Origin: Bacillus sp. FJAT-29937
Lineage (GTDB): Bacteria > Bacillota > Bacilli > Bacillales > Cytobacillaceae
NCBI RefSeq assembly: GCF_001509555.1
Contig: NZ_LMAS01000003.1
Coordinates: 63,100-127,099 of the forward strand
Length of the DNA stretch: 64,000 bases
Direction: 5' to 3'
The stretch's first letter is position 1. The number at the start of each line of letters is the position of its first letter. This document shows, one piece after another, positions 8,336-19,381 of this stretch. The position numbers and the translations under genes are program-made. The notes under the pieces were generated by a model. It was not told where the DNA came from. It did not search any database and saw only the letters and a list, made by a program, of their open reading frames with translations.

Positions 8336-10414
8336 TTTATTTTTTTGAAATTTTGATTTTAGGTTGTTTAATATACTCTTTAATTTGGAGCTGCTATTTC
8401 CAGCATTCTCGAATAGCTCTTCATCAGATGAATCAAGCCTGAACTGGTTCACCTCTAGTTTAAGATCACTAGCAATGACACTAAGGTCAGTTGCTGCTAA
8501 AGTTACCTTCGAAATGGCCTCAAGCTGTGTTTCACTTGATGCTGCCACTTCCTCAGATACGGCTGCAGAGTCTCTAGAAACGGTAAACACCTCTTGAATC
8601 TGTTCGTTCAATACATGGTTTGCAGCTTGTACATCTTTTACAGAGGCACCAATTGTATTAATTTTTTTATGGATTCCATTCACATGCTGGACGATTGATT
8701 CAAACGCCAGTTTTGTCGTTTGAACAGATTCACTTTGAAGAAGCGTATATTCATTAAAATGCTCTGTTTCATTCATTAGCTTCTCCATAATTTCATTCAT
8801 AGAAGAAACGAGTGAGTGAATTTCCTGTGCCTCTTGTTTTGAACGTTCAGCTAATTTTCTCACTTCAGAAGCGACGACTGCAAATCCCTTACCAGCTTCA
8901 CCAGCTCTTGCTGCTTCAATAGCTGCATTTAAGGCTAATAAATTTGTATTATCTGCTAAGTTCTGTATTGTATCAACGATTGATGTAATATGACTTGATT
9001 GCATGGCAGCCTCACTAACCTTTTCATTTACATGATTGGCAAGGTTAAGAAATTGATCGGAAATGTTCTGCAGGTTTTGGACGGTATTAATTCCGTTATG
9101 CCCTTCCTGCTCAGTTAATGCGGCTTCCTCTAAAATTTCATAGCTCAAATTTTCAGTATGATAAATCGCTTTAGAAACCTTTTCAATCTCTTTTCTGCTC
9201 TCTTCTAAATGTGAGGATTGGCTCTCAGCCCCAATAGCAATCTGTTTAATAGCCGCATCCACTTCATTTGCCTGTGCTGTTGTTTCTTCTGAAATCGCAG
9301 CCAGGTTTTCAGAAGATGCTTGAAGTTCGGTTGAAGATTCGAGTATTTGGAGAAAGGAATGCTGTACCCTTTCAGCCATATGATTGAATGTACGAGCAAG
9401 CTCACCCATTTCGTCCTTTGCTATTGCGGGAACGCGATAGCCTAAATTCCCATCACCAATTTTCTCAGCACCTGCTCTTAGTAGAGTGACAGATCTAGTA
9501 ATACCCTTTGATAATAATAATCCGCCAATTACCAATGCTATTACTAGTGATAAACTTATGGCATAAATTAAATATGTATAAAATGCATTTTGTTTTTTTA
9601 GCTCATTTTGGATGTTTTGCTGATTGGCAATAATGCCTATTTGGACTTCAGCAGCTGCTTGTTCGATTGACCTGGCTTCTTCATCAAACAATCTAATAAA
9701 TTCCGCTGTCTGCTGAAACGAGGTATGGATCGCATTTAAAGCATCATTGTATTCTGTCAGCCATCTTTCTAAGTAAGCTTTAGAGCTGCTGCTAAGATTT
9801 TTACTTGCTTCTAATTCGATCTTAAACGCTTCGCCAGATTGGATAAATTGCTCATACGCTTCTTCACTTTTCGTAGCAAGATACTGTTTCTCATACAGCC
9901 TCATCTGTAAAAACTGTTCATCAATACTCGAGTTTTTTAGCAATTTAGTCATATTACTTATTTGATTTGCTGTAATGGCTATTTGCCCTTTAAGGCCTTT
10001 ATCATCGCTATAGCCAATCTGCTTGTACATTTCCGATAAAGTGGTGAATTTCTCCAAGTAAGAATCTGCATTTTGAACAACCTTTTCAAATTCATTCTTA
10101 ATCGTCTCAATTTCTTGTTTTTCACTCATTCTGCTTGATTCAGATTTCACTCTTAAAATGCTTTGCATAACTAGCTCTGCATCAAGTGGATCTGGTTCTC
10201 TTAAGAATTGCTGCTCATATTTTCTAGTCATCGCAAGGTTATACATAATATCCTTACTGCCATCAACTATTGAAAGTAAGGCAGCTTCTTTTTCCCTGCT
10301 ATTGTCTTGAATCGTTTGAAGAATAAAATTGAAAGAAAGTAATAAAATAAGACCTCCGATAGTCATAAGCAAAACTAGTCCCAGTTTGCCGCGAATGGTT
10401 TTCAAACTGTCCAC
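8333..10414 (-). CDS. Methyl-accepting chemotaxis protein with long extracellular helical sensor
   Basis: 693 residues. TM1 is at about 12-32 ([20 protein letters not shown]), followed by a roughly 245-residue helical extracellular sensor and TM2 near 282-302 ([16 protein letters not shown]). A HAMP domain follows with the [17 protein letters not shown] signature, then a cytoplasmic signalling coiled coil with the hairpin tip [16 protein letters not shown]. The ligand is unknown. It is a lone gene with no che genes nearby, as usual for Bacillus receptors. It has a sigma-A type promoter rather than an obvious sigma-D one. Confidence 0.93.
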   Translation of the reverse strand: MDSLKTIRGKLGLVLLMTIGGLILLLSFNFILQTIQDNSREKEAALLSIVDGSKDIMYNLAMTRKYEQQFLREPDPLDAELVMQSILRVKSESSRMSEKQEIETIKNEFEKVVQNADSYLEKFTTLSEMYKQIGYSDDKGLKGQIAITANQISNMTKLLKNSSIDEQFLQMRLYEKQYLATKSEEAYEQFIQSGEAFKIELEASKNLSSSSKAYLERWLTEYNDALNAIHTSFQQTAEFIRLFDEEARSIEQAAAEVQIGIIANQQNIQNELKKQNAFYTYLIYAISLSLVIALVIGGLLLSKGITRSVTLLRAGAEKIGDGNLGYRVPAIAKDEMGELARTFNHMAERVQHSFLQILESSTELQASSENLAAISEETTAQANEVDAAIKQIAIGAESQSSHLEESRKEIEKVSKAIYHTENLSYEILEEAALTEQEGHNGINTVQNLQNISDQFLNLANHVNEKVSEAAMQSSHITSIVDTIQNLADNTNLLALNAAIEAARAGEAGKGFAVVASEVRKLAERSKQEAQEIHSLVSSMNEIMEKLMNETEHFNEYTLLQSESVQTTKLAFESIVQHVNGIHKKINTIGASVKDVQAANHVLNEQIQEVFTVSRDSAAVSEEVAASSETQLEAISKVTLAATDLSVIASDLKLEVNQFRLDSSDEELFENAGNSSSKLKSILNNLKSKFQKNK

Positions 10415-10457
10415 CTCACTCGTTTATAAATTATTAGAAAAATTTAAATATTACTTA

Positions 10458-10486
10458 ATTATAGAACTTTTTTCCTGTTATGACAA
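10458..10486 (-). promoter_or_regulatory. Sigma-A type promoter of the chemoreceptor gene
   Basis: Read on the minus strand: TTGTCA, 17-bp spacer, TATAAT, ending about 44 bp before the start codon. The rest of the 307-bp gap up to ytpP holds no other clear element. Confidence 0.65.
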
Positions 10487-10721
10487 TATGTGATAATATT
10501 CGATTCATCCATTTGGATTACGAACAGGCAACAATGCTGCGATCAGTTTAAAGGCAATTAATGACGTTTAAAACGAAAAGGTTTGGGCCAAGTTTAATCT
10601 GAAAATGTTTTCGTTGCATATTATTGGTCCAGTCGTGTTAAGTTTGATATTATCTGAATATATGAGAAAAAATGCTGGATTTGATTTCGTTAAATGAAGG
10701 TCCACACTGGAGGAGAAGGAA

Positions 10722-11039
10722 ATGAAAAAGCTTGAATCTATGGAACAATTTGAACAGCTAAGGGATAATGGTAAGCATATATTTATGTTTTCTGCCGATT
10801 GGTGCCCAGATTGCCGGGTGATTGAACCAATCTTACCTGAAGTTGAAGCAAAATATCAGGAATATACATTTTTATATGTAGATCGCGATGATTTTATTGA
10901 TCTTTGCGGCCAGCTTGACATTTTTGGCATCCCAAGCTTTATTGGTTATAAGGATGGGAAGGAATTAGGCCGTTTTGTAAGCAAGGATCGTAAAACCCAG
11001 GAAGAAATCGAGAATTTTATAGAAAAACTTGAACAGTAA
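10722..11039 (+). CDS. ytpP: Thioredoxin-like protein YtpP
   Basis: A 105-residue thioredoxin-fold protein with the redox motif ADWCPDC near residue 25 and the cis-proline loop FGIPSF near 72. It is probably a cytosolic thiol-disulfide reductant for an unknown partner. GGAGGAGAAGG precedes the ATG. It is followed about 90 bp later by ytpQ in the same direction with no strong terminator between, so co-transcription is likely. Confidence 0.9.
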   Translation: MKKLESMEQFEQLRDNGKHIFMFSADWCPDCRVIEPILPEVEAKYQEYTFLYVDRDDFIDLCGQLDIFGIPSFIGYKDGKELGRFVSKDRKTQEEIENFIEKLEQ

Positions 11040-11126
11040 TATTTGATGGACTGACTAGGAAGGGTTCGACCAACATGGGGCCGATCCCTTTGTTTGTAAT
11101 AAAGTTCCTACAAGGAGGAACCTGAA

Positions 11127-11930
11127 ATGAAAATGGATAGTTTAAAAATGAAAAAGGAATTAGAGAAACGATTAGCCAACGCCAATCGCACTTTTTCATT
11201 TGACAGGAAAAAAGATGAGCTTCGTATCGAAAATAAGCAAACTGGAAAGGGGATTACAATCTCTCTACCAGGAATTATTGCCAAATGGGAGCTACAGAAG
11301 GAAAAAGCAATTGATGAGGTTGTATATTATGTGGAGGAAGGCCTTCAGGCAATGGATGGATCCCCGATTCAGCTTTCAGGTTATGAAAAAAACATTTTTC
11401 CAGTCATTCGTTCCACTTCATTCCCAACTGAATCTGAGGAAGAAATTCCATTTTTAACGGATGAACATACGGCAGAGACGAGAATTTATTATGCCCTGGA
11501 TCTAGGTACTACCTACCGCTTAATTGACTCTAGTCTCATTCAAAAGGAAGGCTGGGTTCCAGAACGGATAAAGGAAATTGCCTTATTTAACGTTCGGTCA
11601 CTAACAACCGATTTGAAAAGTGACACAGTTGCTGGCAATACGTTTTATTTCTTAAATAAAAATGACGGCTACGATGCGAGCAGAATATTAAATGATGCAT
11701 TCCTTAAAGAAAAGGCAAAGCAAATAAAAGGGACAATGGCTGTGGCTGTTCCGCATCAGGATGTGTTAATTATTGCTGATATTATGAATGACACAGGCTA
11801 TGACATTCTATCCGAGATGACGATGAGCTTTTTTGCTAGCGGCAGAGTGCCCATTACAGCCTTATCCTTTCTCTATGAAAACGGAGAGCTTGAGCCAATT
11901 TTTATTCTTGGCCAAACTAAAAAGAAATAG
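11127..11930 (+). CDS. ytpQ: DUF1444 family protein YtpQ
   Basis: A 267-residue cytosolic protein of the DUF1444/YtpQ family, function unknown. The start ATG follows AAGGAGGAAC. The sequence is mixed alpha/beta, contains the [13 protein letters not shown] segment in the C-terminal third and has no membrane segments. In B. subtilis, as I recall, ytpR lies between ytpQ and ytpS/sftA; here the next gene is sftA and ytpR is absent. Confidence 0.88.
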   Translation: MKMDSLKMKKELEKRLANANRTFSFDRKKDELRIENKQTGKGITISLPGIIAKWELQKEKAIDEVVYYVEEGLQAMDGSPIQLSGYEKNIFPVIRSTSFPTESEEEIPFLTDEHTAETRIYYALDLGTTYRLIDSSLIQKEGWVPERIKEIALFNVRSLTTDLKSDTVAGNTFYFLNKNDGYDASRILNDAFLKEKAKQIKGTMAVAVPHQDVLIIADIMNDTGYDILSEMTMSFFASGRVPITALSFLYENGELEPIFILGQTKKK

Positions 11931-11947
11931 CTGGCAATTATTTAGTA

Positions 11948-11974
11948 GAGGATCACTTAAAAGTGGTCCTTTTT
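11948..11974 (+). terminator. Terminator after ytpQ
   Basis: AGGATCACT and AGTGGTCCT form the stem, followed by TTTTT. Confidence 0.75.
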
Positions 11975-12081
11975 ACTTGCAAAAATTTGCCCCAATAGAC
12001 TCAATCTCTTATTTTTTCTACAATTTCCGCGAAATACTGTTAAAATGGAAAAGATAGAATTAAAGAAAGAGTTGGTATAAA

Positions 12082-14727
12082 TTGAGTTGGATTAGAAAGC
12101 TATTTCAAATGTTTAAAAATGAAGAGAATAAGAATGACTATGAACAAGAATATATGAATCAAGATCAGCTAGAAAGATCTGATATGAATAATCAAATAGA
12201 ACCATCTAAAGATGTGAATGCCAAAGTATTATATCAATATCCTAAAGGACAATTTCGTTTTCCTGTGATTCCAGATGAAAAAAAAGGATCAGAGCAAAGA
12301 GAGCCTAGAATAAAAAGGGAAGAAGGGCCGCAGGTTGCACGTATTCCCGAACGTAGAATCAATCGAAATGAATCCATCCCTAAGGAGAAGAAGGTTCATA
12401 ATGTAAAAGAAAAAAGGGTGGCGTCTCCAAGAAAAGATCCCTTTCGCCCAACTGAAATTCCATCGCCCATCTATGGATTTGAACGTCCAATCACTGTAGA
12501 ACCTATTAAACGAACGAAGGAACCATTGAATAGGTATGGGCAAAAAAACCTTACTTACGATGACATTAAGAATAAGCTTGCAAATGGGCGCCAGCCAGCT
12601 TCAGAGGATTTAGACCTTTTTGTTGATTCTTTAATGGAAGACCTGACTAAACAACCTGAACACGCTGAGCCGTTAATAGAGGAAAAGCAGGATTCTAATG
12701 TGGATGAATTACAGGAAAAAGAATCCCAAACTGTAGATTATTTTTCTAAAGAAGTTGAAATGGAAGAAGCTGTAGCCTTATTTGCAGAAGAGCCAGCAAT
12801 CGAGGAAACGGAAGCTCAGCCAGCACCCGAGGATACAGAAGAGCAACCAGTAGCTCTTGAAACGGAAGAACAGCTAGCGCCAGAGGAAATAGGTGAGCAG
12901 CCAGCATCTGATGAAACAGAAGAACAACCTTCAACTGATGATGCAGATTTGCAGCCAGTAACTCTGGAAACGGAAGAGCAGCCAGCCTCTCATGAAACAG
13001 AAGACCAACCTGGAACTGATGATGCGGAAGAGCAACCCGTGGCTGCGGAAATGGTAGAACAGCCAGCAACAGAGGAAACAGAAAAGCAGCCAGCACCTAT
13101 GGAAAAAGAAGTCCAACCAACAGCGAGAAAACATATCCCATTCAACGTTATAATGCTAAAGAATGATAAGCAAAAGCTCGCTAATCAAGTAAGGACATTT
13201 GCTGCTCCAAAGAAAGAGGAAGTGGTTGTCCTTGCAGAGAAAGAAATTGCCTCTGCCACTCAAGAAGCCGCACCAGCTGCAGAAATAGAAGAGGAGCTTG
13301 CGTATTATCAATTCCCGGCTAATAGCTTGCTTTTGCCGCCAGTTCATCAGGAAGAATCTTCGGATTGGTTTATCGAACAGAAGGAACTCCTTAACTCAAC
13401 CTTAAAAAATTTCAATGTCAACGCAAATGTCGTTAATGTTACCCAAGGTCCTTCTGTTACCAGGTTTGAAGTGCAGCCTGAACCAGGTGTAAAGGTAAAC
13501 AAAATTACAAATTTATCTGATGATATTAAATTAAGTCTTGCAGCAAGGGATATTCGGATTGAAGCACCCATCCCGGGCAAGCATACAATTGGAATTGAAG
13601 TCCCTAATAAGACGAGCAGACCTGTATTTATAAGCGAGATTATTAATAGTCCAGTGTTTCAGGAAAGCAGTTCTCCATTAACAGCCGTTCTCGGTCTGGA
13701 CATAGGAGGCAATCCTATTGTCACAGATTTGCGTAAAATGCCGCATGGCTTAATTGCAGGAGCAACAGGATCGGGAAAAAGTGTCTGTATTAATACGATT
13801 CTAGTTAGTCTGTTGTATAAAGCTACTCCTGATGAATTGAAGCTCATATTAATTGATCCGAAAATGGTCGAGCTCGCACCTTATAATCGAATCCCACATC
13901 TAGTGAGTCCAGTTATTACGGACGTCAAGGCGGCTACTGCAGCATTAAAGTGGGCAGTGGAGGAAATGGAACGCCGATACGAGCTATTTGCACATACAGG
14001 TGTAAGGGATATTAGCAGATTTAATGAGCTCGCTGAAGAGCATAAGCGATATTCAGATAAGCTTCCATACATGGTGATTATTATTGACGAGCTCGCTGAT
14101 TTAATGATGATGTCTCCTGCGGATGTCGAGGAAGCAATCTGCCGGATTGCCCAGAAGGCAAGGGCTTGTGGAATTCACTTAATTATTGCTACACAACGAC
14201 CATCTGTAGATGTTATTACCGGATTAATTAAGGCAAATGTCCCAACGAGAATTGCTTTCTCTGTTTCCTCACAGATTGATTCGCGAACGATTATTGATAT
14301 TAGCGGGGCTGAAAAGCTTCTTGGACGCGGGGATATGCTCTTCTTAGAAAATGGATCATCTAAGCCTGTTCGTCTCCAAGGCACGTATGTTTCAGATCAG
14401 GAAATTGATGATGTAGTTGCCCATGTGAGAAGGGAAAGGGACCCGGAATATTTATTCGAACAAGAAGAACTACTGAAAAAAGCACAGATCATTGAGGAAG
14501 AAGACGAATTGTTTTATGAAGCATGTGAATTTGTGATCGATCAAGGGGCTGCATCGACTTCCAGTCTGCAAAGAAGATTCAAAGTGGGCTATAATCGTGC
14601 CGCACGCCTCATCGATATGATGGAGAAACAGGGATTTATTTCAGAAACACGAGGAAGTAAGCCGAGAGAGGTTCTGATTACATCCGAAGAGCTTGAATCA
14701 CTTTTAGACTCTAGTACAATAAATTAA
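12082..14727 (+). CDS. sftA: DNA translocase SftA (FtsK/SpoIIIE family)
   Basis: An 881-residue soluble DNA pump that clears chromosome DNA from the closing septum. It starts with TTG at 12082, giving MSWIRKLF like B. subtilis SftA; the ribosome binding site is weak. There is no N-terminal membrane domain, which separates it from SpoIIIE. Residues about 1-400 are a charged linker with a 9-residue tandem repeat (246-344). The motor follows, with Walker A GATGSGKS at 560-567 and Walker B DE at 669-670. The C-terminal winged-helix gamma domain (about 815-881) includes [19 protein letters not shown], which reads DNA polarity sequences. Confidence 0.95.
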   Translation: MSWIRKLFQMFKNEENKNDYEQEYMNQDQLERSDMNNQIEPSKDVNAKVLYQYPKGQFRFPVIPDEKKGSEQREPRIKREEGPQVARIPERRINRNESIPKEKKVHNVKEKRVASPRKDPFRPTEIPSPIYGFERPITVEPIKRTKEPLNRYGQKNLTYDDIKNKLANGRQPASEDLDLFVDSLMEDLTKQPEHAEPLIEEKQDSNVDELQEKESQTVDYFSKEVEMEEAVALFAEEPAIEETEAQPAPEDTEEQPVALETEEQLAPEEIGEQPASDETEEQPSTDDADLQPVTLETEEQPASHETEDQPGTDDAEEQPVAAEMVEQPATEETEKQPAPMEKEVQPTARKHIPFNVIMLKNDKQKLANQVRTFAAPKKEEVVVLAEKEIASATQEAAPAAEIEEELAYYQFPANSLLLPPVHQEESSDWFIEQKELLNSTLKNFNVNANVVNVTQGPSVTRFEVQPEPGVKVNKITNLSDDIKLSLAARDIRIEAPIPGKHTIGIEVPNKTSRPVFISEIINSPVFQESSSPLTAVLGLDIGGNPIVTDLRKMPHGLIAGATGSGKSVCINTILVSLLYKATPDELKLILIDPKMVELAPYNRIPHLVSPVITDVKAATAALKWAVEEMERRYELFAHTGVRDISRFNELAEEHKRYSDKLPYMVIIIDELADLMMMSPADVEEAICRIAQKARACGIHLIIATQRPSVDVITGLIKANVPTRIAFSVSSQIDSRTIIDISGAEKLLGRGDMLFLENGSSKPVRLQGTYVSDQEIDDVVAHVRRERDPEYLFEQEELLKKAQIIEEEDELFYEACEFVIDQGAASTSSLQRRFKVGYNRAARLIDMMEKQGFISETRGSKPREVLITSEELESLLDSSTIN
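12817..13113 (+). repeat. 27-bp tandem repeat in the sftA linker
   Basis: Eleven in-frame 27-bp units encode nonapeptides of the form QPAxxETEE; every unit starts with Gln and all but one (QL) with Gln-Pro. A twelfth partial unit begins at 13114. Units vary at the DNA level, so the array is not freshly expanded. It accounts for the spurious Leu-rich minus-strand open frames here. Confidence 0.9.
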
Positions 14728-14819
14728 TCCATGGTATTCTTTACTTGCATGTTAAAAATAATAACAAAAATATTTATTTACAGCCTAAGGATTACGAACG
14801 GTATGTGAGGAGCTTACGG

Positions 14820-15917
14820 ATGAAGGAAATTGAGCTTAAAGTAAAAGGGGAAATAAAACGTTTAACAAACCAGACTTTTAAATTTGATGAGCGGATTAGA
14901 GATGGCTGGTTTTCTGCGGTGTACTTTTTAAAGACGAAAGAGATTGTGAAAAAGTACCAAAAGGATATAATCGTGACGATGCAATTTTTTCAAAAAGACC
15001 ATGCTGTCTTGTGTGGTACAGATGAAGTCATTGCACTACTTAAAACATTTGCTGATAATCCCGATGAACTTGAAATATATTCATTAAAGGATGGCGACAA
15101 AATTGCGCCATTTGAAACAGTGCTAACGATTACAGGAAAATATGAAACCTTTGGTTATTTAGAAGGCGTGATTGATGGAATTCTTTCCAGACGTACGTCA
15201 GTCTCCACGCATGTATATAATGTTGTCAAGGCAGCAAGTGTATCAGGAAAGCAAAAGCCGGTGATCTTCATGGGCGATCGTGATGATCATTATACAACAC
15301 AAGCTGGGGACGGCTATGCAGCTTATATTGGAGGATCTACTGCCCAGGCGACCCATGCCATGAATGAATGGTGGGGAAAAAAAGGAATGGGCACGATGCC
15401 CCATGCTCTTATTCAAATGTTTAATGGAGATCTTGTTGCTGCAACTAAAGCGTACCAGGAAACTTTTCCGGAAGATGAGCTAGTTTCCCTAGTTGATTAT
15501 AATAATGATGCCATTACAGATTCCCTAAAGGTAGCGAGAGTGTTTGGCAAGGACCTGAAGGGTGTTCGAATTGATACTTCACGCACGATGATTGATCAGT
15601 ATTTCTTGAGAAACCAGCATGTATTAGGGACCTTTGATCCGCGAGGGGTGAATGCAGAATTAATTTTTGCGCTCAGAAAAGCACTTGATGATGAAGGATT
15701 TGATCATGTGAAAATTGTCGTAAGCGGCGGCTTTAACGAGTCCAGAATTCTGGAATTTGAAAAGCAAGGTGTTCCAGTAGACATGTACGGGGTAGGAAGC
15801 AGCTTATTAAAGATTAATATTGGCTTTACAGGTGATAATGTTTTAATTAATGGAAAGCATGCAGCTAAGGCTGGGAGACGCTACCGTCCAAACCCGCGCC
15901 TAGAAAAGGTTGAATAG
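14820..15917 (+). CDS. Nicotinate phosphoribosyltransferase
   Basis: Converts nicotinate and PRPP to nicotinate mononucleotide in NAD salvage. The family phosphate-binding features appear as VSGGFNE and GVGSSL in the C-terminal half, and the central GDGYAAYIGGSTAQATHAMN segment is typical. The open frame reaches a TTG at 14745, but GAGGAG (14807-14812) is ideally spaced for ATG 14820, giving 365 residues. Only 17 bp separate the sftA stop from the longest frame, so it is probably co-transcribed with sftA. This is the shorter form of the family (pncB-type proteins are about 490 residues). Confidence 0.9.
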   Translation: MKEIELKVKGEIKRLTNQTFKFDERIRDGWFSAVYFLKTKEIVKKYQKDIIVTMQFFQKDHAVLCGTDEVIALLKTFADNPDELEIYSLKDGDKIAPFETVLTITGKYETFGYLEGVIDGILSRRTSVSTHVYNVVKAASVSGKQKPVIFMGDRDDHYTTQAGDGYAAYIGGSTAQATHAMNEWWGKKGMGTMPHALIQMFNGDLVAATKAYQETFPEDELVSLVDYNNDAITDSLKVARVFGKDLKGVRIDTSRTMIDQYFLRNQHVLGTFDPRGVNAELIFALRKALDDEGFDHVKIVVSGGFNESRILEFEKQGVPVDMYGVGSSLLKINIGFTGDNVLINGKHAAKAGRRYRPNPRLEKVE

Positions 15918-15929
15918 AAAAAAGTTGAA

Positions 15930-15962
15930 AAGCTCCATGACCATTGATGGCACATGGAGCTT
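15930..15962. other. Hairpin without T-tract after the nicotinate phosphoribosyltransferase gene
   Basis: AAGCTCCATG and CATGGAGCTT are perfect 10-bp arms, but no T run follows on either strand. It could be an RNA-stabilising hairpin or a weak terminator. Confidence 0.45.
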
Positions 15963-16028
15963 ATCAATGAAATACAATTGACAGTTTTCTAGCTGGGATT
16001 TCATTACATAGTTTTTGAAAATAAATAG

Positions 16029-16037
16029 TGATATAAT
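16029..16037 (+). promoter_or_regulatory. Extended -10 promoter element before murC
   Basis: TG-A-TATAAT matches the extended -10 form; no good -35 is seen. The start codon is about 150 bp downstream. Confidence 0.45.
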
Positions 16038-16191
16038 GTTTGAATATGATGAAATATAACGTAAAAGAAGCAGAGATTTAATCATAAAATTATTTTTTTT
16101 TGACTAAACATGTCCTAAATTAGGATATGCGCAAAACTAGATGAATGTCATATACTGTTTTACAGATATACGATGGTTGGAGGTTCTTTAT

Positions 16192-17487
16192 ATGACTATT
16201 TACCATTTCGTAGGTATTAAGGGGTCCGGAATGAGTGCCTTGGCGCAAGTGCTCCATGATATGAATTATGAAGTGCAAGGCTCAGACTATGAAAAACGCT
16301 TTTTTACACAACTGGCCCTCGAGCAATCTGGAATAAAGATCCTTCCCTTTCAAAAGGAAAATATAAAACCTGGAATGACCATTATTGCTGGAAATGCTTA
16401 TCCGGATACGCATGAAGAAATCGAAGAAGCAATGAATCTTGGACTGCCTGTTATCCGTTACCACCGGTTTCTTGGCGATTTTATGAAGGATTTTACAAGT
16501 GTTGCCGTTACAGGCGCTCATGGGAAAACTTCTACTACAGGCTTGCTTGCACATGTCATGAAAGGTGCAAAACCAACTTCATTCCTTATTGGTGATGGAA
16601 CGGGAAGCGGGGATGAGAATGCGGAGTACTTTGCCTTCGAAGCTTGTGAATATAGAAGGCATTTCTTATCGTACTTCCCTGATTACGCCATCATGACGAA
16701 TATTGATTTTGATCATCCTGATTACTTTGCTAATATTGAGGATGTATTTTCTGCGTTCCAGGAAATGGCCTGGCAAGTGAATAAGGGGATTTTCGCATGT
16801 GGTGATGATGAACAATTGCAGCGAATTCAAGCAAAAGTACCTGTTCTATTTTATGGATTTGGCGAGGAGAATGATTTTCAAGCTCGGAATATTGTCAAAT
16901 CAACAGAAGGAACAACCTTTGATGTATTTGTTAGAAATACATTTTATGAAACCTTTTCTATTCCCGCATTTGGAGACCATAATATCTTAAATTCACTGGC
17001 AGTTATTGCGTTATGCCATTATGAAGAAATAGATTCAGAAATTGTTCAAAGCTATCTTAAAACCTTTAGCGGAGTAAAAAGAAGATTTACAGAAAAAAAG
17101 ATTGGTTCACAAATCATCATTGATGATTATGCCCATCATCCGACAGAAATTAAAGCGACTGTTGATGCAGCCCGTCAAAAGTATCCAAATCGTGAAATCA
17201 TTTGTGTTTTTCAGCCGCATACATTTACGAGAACCCAGGCATTTCTTGAGGATTTTGCCGAAAGTTTGAATTTGGCTGACCATGTTTATTTATGTGAAAT
17301 CTTCGGTTCTGCAAGAGAAAACCATGGAAAATTATCAATTGAAGATTTGAAAGAAAAAATTCCAGGCGCGAACATTTTAACAGAAGATAATACAGCTATT
17401 TTAAAAGAACATGAAAATAGCGTACTTATTTTTATGGGTGCTGGAGATATTCAAAAGTTTCAGGAAGCTTACGAAAATCAATTATAA
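16192..17487 (+). CDS. murC: UDP-N-acetylmuramate--L-alanine ligase
   Basis: ATP-dependent ligase adding L-Ala to UDP-MurNAc, the first amino-acid step of peptidoglycan precursor synthesis. The N-terminal Rossmann glycine motif [11 protein letters not shown], the ATP loop [11 protein letters not shown] and the C-terminal [10 protein letters not shown] are all present. The open frame extends upstream to 16141, but GGAGG falls inside that extension and points to ATG 16192, giving 431 residues as in B. subtilis MurC. It is followed by a bidirectional terminator facing the M29 peptidase gene. Confidence 0.96.
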   Translation: MTIYHFVGIKGSGMSALAQVLHDMNYEVQGSDYEKRFFTQLALEQSGIKILPFQKENIKPGMTIIAGNAYPDTHEEIEEAMNLGLPVIRYHRFLGDFMKDFTSVAVTGAHGKTSTTGLLAHVMKGAKPTSFLIGDGTGSGDENAEYFAFEACEYRRHFLSYFPDYAIMTNIDFDHPDYFANIEDVFSAFQEMAWQVNKGIFACGDDEQLQRIQAKVPVLFYGFGEENDFQARNIVKSTEGTTFDVFVRNTFYETFSIPAFGDHNILNSLAVIALCHYEEIDSEIVQSYLKTFSGVKRRFTEKKIGSQIIIDDYAHHPTEIKATVDAARQKYPNREIICVFQPHTFTRTQAFLEDFAESLNLADHVYLCEIFGSARENHGKLSIEDLKEKIPGANILTEDNTAILKEHENSVLIFMGAGDIQKFQEAYENQL

Positions 17488-17491
17488 ATAT

Positions 17492-17527
17492 AAAAAAGAT
17501 GCGGTTGCTGAAACCGCATCTTTTTAT
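17492..17527. terminator. Bidirectional terminator between murC and the M29 aminopeptidase gene
   Basis: GATGCGGTT/AACCGCATC stem with A runs on one side and T runs on the other; it serves two convergent genes. Confidence 0.85.
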
Positions 17528-17531
17528 ATAC

Positions 17532-18647
17532 TCATTTTAAATTTTCTGGGTTCAGAGCTTCTAATTCAGGGATAACGAAGCGTCCATCTTTCCGAATTAA
17601 ACGGTCATCGAAGTAGATTTCGCCGCCGCCGTAATCAGGCCGCTGAATATTAACCATATCCCAGTGGATATTAGACTGATTTCCATTGTATGCTTCGTCA
17701 TAACATTGGCCAGGGGTGAAATGGAAGCTTCCATCGATTTTCTCATCGAATAAAATATCCTGCATTGGATGTAAAATAAACGGATTTACACCAATAGCAA
17801 ATTCTCCGATGTAGCGGGCACCTTCATCCGTGTCAAAAATCTTATTAATTCTTTCGGAGTCATTAGCCTCTGCTTCAACGATTTTTCCATTCTTGAATGT
17901 TAGTTTCACGTTTTCAAAAGTAAATCCATTGTACGGGGATGGAGTATTATATGTAATTACACCATTCACAGAATCACGGACAGGAGCTGTATAAACCTCT
18001 CCATCAGGAATATTCATCTGACCGGAGCATTTGATTGCTGGGATATCTTTGATAGAGAAGGTAAGGTCTGTTCCAGGGCCAGTAATTTTAACTTTATCGG
18101 TTTTGTTCATTAATTCAACAAGATTATCCATGGCTTTGTCCATTTTTCCATAATCGAGATTACAAACATTAAAATAGAAATCCTCGAAGCCTTCTGTGCT
18201 CATTTTTGCTAATTGAGCCATAGAGGATGTTGGGTATCTTAAGACTACCCATTTTGTTTTCGGCACGCGAATTTCACGATGAACCTTCTTCCCGATTGTT
18301 GAACCATGGATTTTCATTTTATCTTCAGGGACATCTGAATGCTCATTGATGTTATTTCCTGAACGAAGTCCAATGTATGCATCCATTTGACCCATGACAT
18401 TTGCCTCGAAATCAGCCATCAAGCTAAAATGCTCTTCCTGTGCTCCTAATAGTAGAGAGCGATCAACCTGATGATCTTTCAATAGAACAAATGGAAAACC
18501 GCCTGCAGCATAAGCTTCTTTTACAAGTGCTGTAACAAGCTCTCTTTGTAATCCAAAGTTTTCAATTAGGACTTTTTCTCCCTTTTGAAGACAAATAGAA
18601 TAGTTTATTAAATTTTTTGCCAGTTTCTCAATACGAGGATCTTTCAT
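17532..18647 (-). CDS. M29 family aminopeptidase
   Basis: A metallo-aminopeptidase of family M29 (AmpS/PepS/AP-T type), about 371 residues and cytosolic. The C-terminal metal-binding cluster of the family is visible in GSFHFTPG and IHWDMV (His and His-x-Asp), with conserved Glu in GEFAIGVN. GGAGGGATAAGG precedes ATG 18647; the open frame continues 12 codons upstream but that extension contains the ribosome binding site. It is somewhat shorter than classical AmpS (about 410). It is monocistronic. Confidence 0.9.
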   Translation of the reverse strand: MKDPRIEKLAKNLINYSICLQKGEKVLIENFGLQRELVTALVKEAYAAGGFPFVLLKDHQVDRSLLLGAQEEHFSLMADFEANVMGQMDAYIGLRSGNNINEHSDVPEDKMKIHGSTIGKKVHREIRVPKTKWVVLRYPTSSMAQLAKMSTEGFEDFYFNVCNLDYGKMDKAMDNLVELMNKTDKVKITGPGTDLTFSIKDIPAIKCSGQMNIPDGEVYTAPVRDSVNGVITYNTPSPYNGFTFENVKLTFKNGKIVEAEANDSERINKIFDTDEGARYIGEFAIGVNPFILHPMQDILFDEKIDGSFHFTPGQCYDEAYNGNQSNIHWDMVNIQRPDYGGGEIYFDDRLIRKDGRFVIPELEALNPENLK

Positions 18648-18781
18648 CCTTATCCCTCCGATGTAAACAAATTCTATTAACAATACTATTGTATCCCAAT
18701 TCGAATTTTTTGTTTAATAATATATTTTATCATTGGGCAATTATGTTAAAATGACCAATGTATAGATATGATGGAATAATA

Positions 18782-18808
18782 GCAGGAAATTGATCTATTA
18801 AATGGAAT
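18782..18808 (+). promoter_or_regulatory. Sigma-H type promoter for ytxG-ytxH-ytxJ
   Basis: GCAGGAAAT, 11-bp spacer, ATGGAAT matches the sigma-H consensus RnAGGAwWW-N11-12-RnnGAAT at every defined position. The csb40 (ytxGHJ) operon of B. subtilis is known to use sigma-H and sigma-B. Confidence 0.8.
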
Positions 18809-18824
18809 TCATATAGATTAGGGG

Positions 18825-18850
18825 GTTTATGTTAATAGCAACTGGGGAAA
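18825..18850 (+). promoter_or_regulatory. Sigma-B type general-stress promoter for ytxG-ytxH-ytxJ
   Basis: GTTTAT, 14-bp spacer, GGGAAA fits the sigma-B consensus GTTTAA-N12-14-GGGWAW with one mismatch. It lies 17 bp after the sigma-H element. Confidence 0.75.
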
Positions 18851-18885
18851 AAGATAAATAGCTAGGACAAATGGAGGTCATCAAA

Positions 18886-19368
18886 GTGCAGATTATTTTG
18901 TATTTAAGTGTAGCAGTCATCGCCATTGCTTTTCTCGTTCTTGTCATTTACCTATCAAAAACACTTAAGTCTCTTCAAGCTACTCTAGATAGTGTTTCGA
19001 AAACATTAAATGGCTTAGAGGGGCAGTTAGAAGGGGTAACAAGAGAAACAACGGCATTACTCGAAAAAACGAATGCGCTTGCAGAGGATATACAGCATAA
19101 ATCAGAAAGTCTAGGCAGTGTTGTCAATGCAGTTAAGGAAGTAGGAGATTCTGTCCGCGGCTTCAATGGGTCCATCCAGAAGATTTCGCGCTCTATAGAC
19201 AATGGGCTGGAGGAAAATAAAGAAAGAATCTCTCAAGTAGTTCAATGGAGTCAAATTATCATGGAGTTAAAGGACAAATGGAAAATGAGAAAACAAGCTC
19301 AAACGGATGAGGTTTCACCTGACAAGCCTGTGCCTCAGAAAAGATGGATCAGGGAAAGAAATTATTAG
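18886..19368 (+). CDS. ytxG: DUF948 membrane protein YtxG
   Basis: About 160 residues: a single N-terminal membrane helix ([21 protein letters not shown]) followed by a long coiled coil and a basic tail. The frame is open from ATG 18871, but ATGGAGG there acts as the ribosome binding site for GTG 18886, giving MQIILYLS. It is the first gene of the csb40-type stress operon ytxG-ytxH-ytxJ, induced in B. subtilis by sigma-B and sigma-H. The molecular role is unknown. Confidence 0.88.
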   Translation: MQIILYLSVAVIAIAFLVLVIYLSKTLKSLQATLDSVSKTLNGLEGQLEGVTRETTALLEKTNALAEDIQHKSESLGSVVNAVKEVGDSVRGFNGSIQKISRSIDNGLEENKERISQVVQWSQIIMELKDKWKMRKQAQTDEVSPDKPVPQKRWIRERNY

Positions 19369-19381
19369 GAGGGATAAGAGT

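Noticed and set aside
12746..13134. Leu/Phe-rich minus-strand frames of 116 and 67 residues
   Set aside because: They are the complement of the sftA 27-bp repeat; low-complexity shadows.
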